A stretch of DNA of 64,000 bases from the NCBI GenBank assembly GCA_031835245.1, contig JAVKOQ010000165.1, forward strand, positions 1 through 64,000, in the 5' to 3' direction. This stretch comes from Balamuthia mandrillaris. Lineage: Eukaryota; Discosea; Longamoebia; Balamuthiidae. This document shows, in pieces, positions 58,055-64,000 of this stretch. Both the position numbers and the translations under genes were made by a program. Position 1 is the first letter of the stretch; the number at the start of each line of letters is the position of its first letter. The notes beneath the pieces are model-generated. The model did no database searches. It saw only the letters and a list, made by a program, of their open reading frames with translations, and was not told where the DNA came from.

Positions 58055-58335
58055 GATCGCTGTGTTGTGTTGTTCCTACAAGTCAAGCCAATCGAAGGAG
58101 AAAAACGCTACCCTGGTGCACCAGAAAAAAAAAGGCCGTAGCAGCTTGCTTGGTTCTCTTTTTTTCTCCCCCTTTTTTTTTTGCGTTCTTTTTTCCAGGA
58201 GCAATTTAGCTTGCACGAGGGCTAGTTCACTTAAATCGGAAAATCTCACTTCAAACCCCTCAGACAGTGATGATTTGTCATGTCGTCCCGTGCTTTGTAT
58301 TAACTGGTTGTGGTGCAGAGAGAATCATATGAGTA

Positions 58336-59699
58336 TCAACTCTCCTCTTCTCCAGCCTTTTCTTCTTCATGCCCCTCTTCTCGTTCTTCTTCTTCTTCTT
58401 CTTCTTCTTCTTCTTCTTCTTCCTTGTAATAATCATTTTCTTCGTCAGATTCTTCATGCTCCTCTTCCCCTTTTTCACGCTCCTCTCGTTCGTCCTCCTT
58501 GCCAGCTTCATGTTCTTTTTCTTCTCCCTTATTCTCTATACTTCCCTTACGCTTCTTCTGCTTCATCTCCAATTGAATTTCTTCTATGGTGCGTCGGTCC
58601 CTCTTCTTCGGAGTTAATACAATTAACTCACCAGCGCCTTCAAAGGCTTTAGCATATGTTCCTTGTTTCCGGTAGTTATCTACTTGTTGGTTTGCCTGTT
58701 GTGCTTTCTGCATTGTTTTGTTTCACAATGAGTATTTTGAGAGAAATGAGGAAGAGCGAAATAATAGAAACAAAGAGAGAGGGCGAGGGCGAGGGCGAGA
58801 GAGAGAAGCAAGAAGAGGGAGAAGAGAGACGAAATAGAGAAATAGAAGTGGGGGGGGGAAGCTTGCCCGTTGTCGTTTTTGCTGCTTGGGTTGTTCAGAT
58901 ATTGTTTGTGGTGATTCCCCCACCTCAGGCTCGTTTTGGACTTCCTGCAACATTGCATCAAGTTCTTGGATGGTCATGCCAGGTTCCACTCTCTAAGTGA
59001 CATAATAAGGGAAGCAAATGGAAAGAGAAAAGCGATGAGAGGAGGGAGGAGAGAGGAGAGAAGAGAGAAACGACTAACGTGAGAGAACGAGAGAAGGAAA
59101 ACTTCAAGAGGAGCAAAGACAAAATGCGTACGGAAGAAATGATGGAGAGTTTGGTTAAAGAAGGAGCAAACTCTTTCTTGAACAGAACGGTGAACCGCTG
59201 ATCAGAGTCTTGCTCTCCAAATGAATGGCTGCACAGTTCATGGCTGTCCGCCACTTCATGTCTACCCAGCAGGAGGAATAATAAGCTTACCACTTTGCAA
59301 GGAAGCAGGGAAGAAAGACGAAGATAGAAAGAAGCAAAGGAGCAGAGGAGAGCGAATAGAAAACAGGAAAGTCGTACATGACTAGTCTGAAGGACTTATC
59401 CAGAGGAGGAAAGCAAAGGCGAGCGGCTTTCTCGTTGGCAAGGAAGGCTTGAACTTTGGCCTCCACTTTTGTTCTCCACTGTTGCTTCTCCTCTCTTTCC
59501 TTCTGCTGCTGTTTCCGCTGCTGCTCCCGCCTCTCTGCCCTCCATGAAAAGGATCAGAACGGCGCTGGATCGGAGAAACACACGACTAAAAACTTCTTCG
59601 CTTGTTTTTTTTTTCCTCACCTTTCTCCTGTGCACTGACCTGAGAGAGCTGTTGATGGGTTTTGTCCATCGAATCCAGGAGATTGTCCAAAAGATCCAT
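58336..59699 (-). CDS. SPAG7: SPAG7-like R3H-domain protein
   Basis: About 280 aa. Exons on the minus strand: 59699-59640, about 59532-59378, 59261-59132, 58992-58867 and 58707-58336. MDLLDNLLDSMDKTHQQLSQ starts the protein; a Gln/Glu/Lys coiled coil follows; then an R3H-like core, KSFRLVIHEVADSHELCSH with SFGEQDSDQRFTVLFKKEFAPS, which matches SPAG7. Near the end TPKKRDRRTIEEIQLEMKQKKRK is the SPAG7 C-terminal motif, followed by an extra Glu-rich tail of about 60 aa not usual for the family. R3H domains bind single-stranded nucleic acid; the function of SPAG7 is poorly known. One intron (58866-58708) appears to use a GC donor. The second acceptor is uncertain by a few bases. Confidence 0.85.
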
Positions 59700-59969
59700 T
59701 CTTGTGCGCTGGTGTGCTGCTACGCTTTTGCTACTCTCTTTCTCTCTGCCGCTTGCTTCTCTCTCTTGTCGTTGCTCATGTCTAATCTCATGACTTCTCT
59801 CCTGTCTTCTCTCGTGTCGTCGCTCGCCTCGGCTCTCATGTCTAGTCTCTTCGGAGGAAATGAAAAAGAGAACTACAGTAACACCGCGACAACATCTACG
59901 CACTCCGGACCGATGCTGATGCGGTACAGCCATGGGCGCGTTGTTCTCCCCGCCCCTCCTGACAACCTC
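59700..59969. repeat. Degenerate minisatellite between SPAG7 and WD40 genes
   Basis: Between about 59750 and 59850 variants of a roughly 15-bp unit (CTCATGTCT / TCTCATGACT / CTCTCGTGTCGTCG) repeat. No gene was recognised here; antisense frames translate to repetitive Arg/Glu/His and are rejected. Confidence 0.5.
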
Positions 59970-60688
59970 TCACTTAGCGAAGAAAAACAGGAGAGGAGAG
60001 AGAAGCGTGCACTCAAACGTCCGTAAGTCTCCCATTTTAACGGTAGTATCAAAGGAACCGGTCATCAGCAGGTCATCGTTGAATTGCAGGCAAGACACGC
60101 CACGGTCATGCATTTTTATTGTTCGTTCACACTTTCCTGTCCGCATGTCCCAAACTATGAGAGAGGAGAATCGGTAAGCACAGAGGATGAAAAGAAAAAC
60201 AGAAGAAGCAAATACAGAGAAAAGGAGGGGTCAAAGCATCCTCGCCTCCACTTATTCTCATGTTGTTATCATACTGTACAGCTAGAAGAAGATACCCGCA
60301 AGAAGTATATCCAGGTAGCGTTAGTAGTGGTGCAACAGCACCAGAAGATAATGAAGAAGAGGAGGCCTCTCCACCACCGTCGCCACTCTTCATTGCAAAC
60401 ACGCGCACGGCACCATCTCCACAAGCACAGACAATGTTCTCGTCGTCAAACTGGAGGGCGTAGACGTCATGCTCCTCCAGGGCAAGCGTTTGAAGAACCT
60501 TTCTCCCCGCCACGTCCCACACCCGCACGGTGGTGTCATCGTCCCCAGAGACCAACGTGTTGCCACGAACCTCCAGGCATCGGACCGCTGCTGTGTGCCC
60601 TGCGTTCATAAAAAACATTGTGAGGGTGTGCGGAGAGAAAGCGAGATGAGAGAGAGCCAATTTTTCCCCAACCAAGAGCAGCTGGAAG

Positions 60689-60736
<48 letters not shown>

Positions 60737-60950
60737 ACAAAGAGGAATGCATAAGGAAGAGAGACGAAAGAAAGATCAAAGTTTTTAGAGAGAGGAAGAA
60801 GTGTTTGAATGATGACCCGAGGAAGCCTTGCTAGTCGTTCCTTTGGAAGTGTCTTGTGAAAGGGCAGGGTGGAGGTCCCATATCTGGATGTGGCCGGAGG
60901 TGGAGGCGGTGTAGAGCTTGCTGGCTTCTCCAAACTTGAATTTGTAGGAT
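59970..60950 (-). CDS. WD40-repeat protein (5' end unresolved)
   Basis: Three supportable exons on the minus strand: 60950-60817, 60599-60216 and 60154-59970. WD repeats read ASKLYTASTSGHIQIWDL, GHTAAVRCLEV with GNTLVSGDDDTTVRVWDV, DVYALQFDDENIVCACGDGAVRVF, AVQYDNNMRISGGED, FWDMRTGKCERT, and DRGVSCLQFNDDLLMTGSFDTTVKM. The repeats resemble those of F-box/WD40 proteins such as FBXW7, but no F-box is visible. The upstream exon would lie at about 61009-61031 or beyond the tRNA-Ser on the other strand, so the start codon is not assigned. The product is at least 230 aa, a probable beta-propeller scaffold. A (GA)n tract fills intron 2. Confidence 0.7.
60688..60732. repeat. (GA)n microsatellite in WD40 gene intron
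   Basis: A pure GA tract of about 45 bp in the intron 60816-60600 of a minus-strand gene (CT on the sense strand). Confidence 0.95.
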
Positions 60951-61031
60951 CTGTAAAATTCAAATTCAGGATCAACCCCAGGGCTCCAGCTCCGTTCGTG
61001 GAGCTAACCTTGAATGAGCGGAAGGCAGGCG

Positions 61032-61113
61032 GACATCGTGACCGAGTGGTTAAGGTGATTGACTAGAAATCAATTGGGCTCTGCCCGCGCAGGTTCGAAT
61101 CCTGCCGATGTCG
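61032..61113 (+). tRNA. tRNA-Ser (anticodon AGA), second copy
   Basis: 82 nt, identical to the tRNA at 34140-34221 except for one C-to-T change in the long variable arm (GGGCTCTGCCC), which replaces a G-C pair with G-T. The A and B boxes are intact and a long T-run (from 61116) follows as a polymerase III terminator. It lies antisense and immediately upstream of the WD40 gene, whose first exon may overlap or flank it. Confidence 0.95.
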
Positions 61114-61305
61114 ATATTTTTTTTTTTGCAAAATGATTCATTTTTTTTGGGCCGTTGCGAACGCACGCTTGCCAGCGTTTGAAGAAACGTTGCGCCCTAG
61201 GGTGTGGAGGAAGAGAGAATGGAAGAGGCGAGCAAGAAGAGGGCGTGGATGGTGTCCTGTGCAGATATACATGTACGTTGTGGTGCGGAATTGTATTTTA
61301 TTGCA

Positions 61306-62214
61306 TTACATATCCTCATAAAGGTCGTACCCATCCGAGTCCTGCAAACCATCCTATGAACACAAACAATAAACGTCAGTCGAGGGAGAGCAACGGCTAA
61401 GACAACAAGCATAACACATGTTTGCAGAAAAGTCCATACCGTGAGCACCAAGATCCAATCCACCAACCACCATATCTGAATGCCCAAAACGAGGCCGACC
61501 ATCAGGATGCTGCCGCACACGACCAGCACGATGCCCACAACGCCCAACCCCACCAACAAGCCCGAGAAGCCCAGGAACACGCCGTTGCAGCAGAGCAGCA
61601 CCAAGAGCACGATGCGGAGGGCGCCCAGCCCGGTGTAGCCCAGGTAGAACCGACCGGCGCCCACGCCGCCGACTAGCAAGGACAGGAGAAAGGCCACGAG
61701 CTTGGACTTGCGTTCGTGTTTACAGTGGCTGCCAGCGTACTCTGAGAGCGAGAAGAGAGGAGCAGAGAAACGAGGGAGAAGAGAAGCGACAAGAAGAGAA
61801 AAGGAGGCATTACTAAAGGTGCAAAACAAACAAAAAAAAGGTCTTAAGAAAGAAGAGCGTACTTTCGTCACATACGCATTTGCCTTCGAGGAGGTCACAA
61901 GTGCCAGCTTCGTCCTCGGCATTGCAGTCCGCGTCGGTGAGGCACTCGCCACCGCCAGAGTCATCTCGCTTCACAAAGTTTTTGTTCTGGTTCTCCTTCT
62001 CTTCCGCTGGAGCTGCTCTGACCTCTCTTTTCAAAACTTCGTGTTCCTCCTCGTCAAACTTTTCATCCCCAACGAACCGGGTCCAGGTGTTTCCAAGCCT
62101 TGTCCTGAGGACAGAAGGGAGGCTCGCGGCTCCGCTGGCTTCTGCGGGTGTCCAAAACAGGAGCACCGCCGCCACCACCACGCCAACAAACAAAAGCTTG
62201 CCGAGCATCTTCAT
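61306..62214 (-). CDS. Secreted/membrane TM2-domain protein
   Basis: About 233 aa. Exons on the minus strand: 62214-61863, 61741-61440 and 61353-61306. A signal peptide (MKMLGKLLFVGVVVAAVLLFW) starts the protein. A lumenal Cys-rich module, GECLTDADCNAEDEAG with CDLLEGKCVCDE, resembles a small EGF-like or dickkopf-like knot. Then YAGSHCKHERKSK leads into the TM2 domain: VGGVGAGRFYLGYTGLGALR with hydrophobic helices and GIQIWWLVDWILVL. A short acidic cytoplasmic tail ends DSDGYDLYEDM. The layout (signal, Cys-rich region, TM2) matches the TM2D family linked to Notch and endolysosomal function in animals; the role in a protist is unknown. Confidence 0.85.
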
Positions 62215-62646
62215 AGCTGTTATGCGTTTCTTTGTGTTGTGTTGCTGTTTCCGTGTTTGTTGGGCTAAAAAAAAAAAAAAAAAGAGGCTATAAATAAAAG
62301 AAGATAAGCAAGAGATGAAGCAAACAAAGCTTTTGCGGGAGTTCGCCTCGTTTCTATTTTTCTGTTAAGATACTCCCTTGATAATTAGACAACCGTTGGT
62401 TTAATAATGAGCGAAAACGGTTATGCGGACGAAATGAAGAGCACAACGTCGGCTTCGAGCCAAGAAAGGACACCACTTTAGAAGGAAGGAGAAGTGTCAA
62501 CCCGACTACTGGCAATCTTCCCCCGCCTCCGCCCGCTCACACACACCAGCGAACACCGACAATTGCCCGGCGGCGTTCAAAGAACAAACCTTTTAGATTT
62601 TTTTTTTCACATAACATTTCATTGCTTCAAATTATGAACTCCCTCC
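62215..62646. other. Spacer between TM2 and GDH genes
   Basis: No gene was recognised. It contains an A-run just upstream of the TM2 gene start, mixed sequence, and the T-rich 3' end of the GDH gene. Confidence 0.4.

Positions 62647-64000
<1,354 letters not shown>

Noticed and set aside
59586-59933. Arg/Glu/His-rich frame (HESRGERRHERRQERS) as a separate gene
   Set aside because: It is the translation of a degenerate minisatellite, overlaps the SPAG7 start region, and has no supporting motifs.

Overview
The window is nuclear DNA of a unicellular eukaryote. Genes are dense (25 protein genes and two tRNAs in 64 kb, both strands) and cut by many short introns of about 50-330 nt, almost all GT-AG. 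Splice sites were placed by eye by requiring an open phase across every junction and continuity of known protein families. No transcript data were available, so exon ends are predictions. Gene content (vault-type PARP4, a tectonin beta-propeller, a DUF1765-like protein, an NLRC3-like LRR protein, a compact G-alpha) suggests a free-living protist, most probably an amoebozoan. That placement is inference, and the species is not identifiable from the sequence alone.

Layout, left to right: RhoGAP-arrestin protein (+); CaMKI-like kinase (-); an orphan 187-aa protein (-); a 2,509-aa vault PARP (+); SAM methyltransferase (-); bHLH factor (-); aspartate/glutamate-type mitochondrial carrier fused to a tectonin propeller (+); MOSC/mARC-like protein (-); EDC4/Ge-1 decapping scaffold (+); Rad5/HLTF-like SNF2-RING with a WW insert (+); tRNA-Ser; topoisomerase III alpha (+); coiled-coil LRR protein (+); TFIIA gamma (-); tandem RlaP-like nucleotidyltransferase (+); free methionine-R-sulfoxide reductase (-); G-alpha (+); SDE2 (-); DUF1765-like protein (+); SLC25A39/40-type carrier (-); MAD2 (+); elongin-B-like protein (-); SPAG7 (-); WD40 protein (-); tRNA-Ser; TM2-domain protein (-); NADP-glutamate dehydrogenase (-, cut by the right edge).

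There are no operons, but several themes recur. Genome maintenance and cell division: vault PARP, Rad5/HLTF, Top3-alpha, SDE2, MAD2. Signalling: RhoGAP, CaMKI, G-alpha. Transcription and RNA: bHLH, TFIIA gamma, elongin B, EDC4. Mitochondria and redox: two SLC25 carriers, mARC-like, fRMsr, GDH.

Most notable: (1) the palindrome core GTCGAC (often TGTCGACA) is concentrated in the intergenic spaces between divergent gene pairs, in six of the seven I see; (2) a mitochondrial carrier-tectonin fusion with an apparent 1-nt frameshift; (3) RNA polymerase II CTD-like heptads inside the vault PARP; (4) a RhoGAP-arrestin fusion; (5) a WW domain inside the SNF2 motor; (6) dinucleotide repeats in introns that nearly always put CT on the sense strand.
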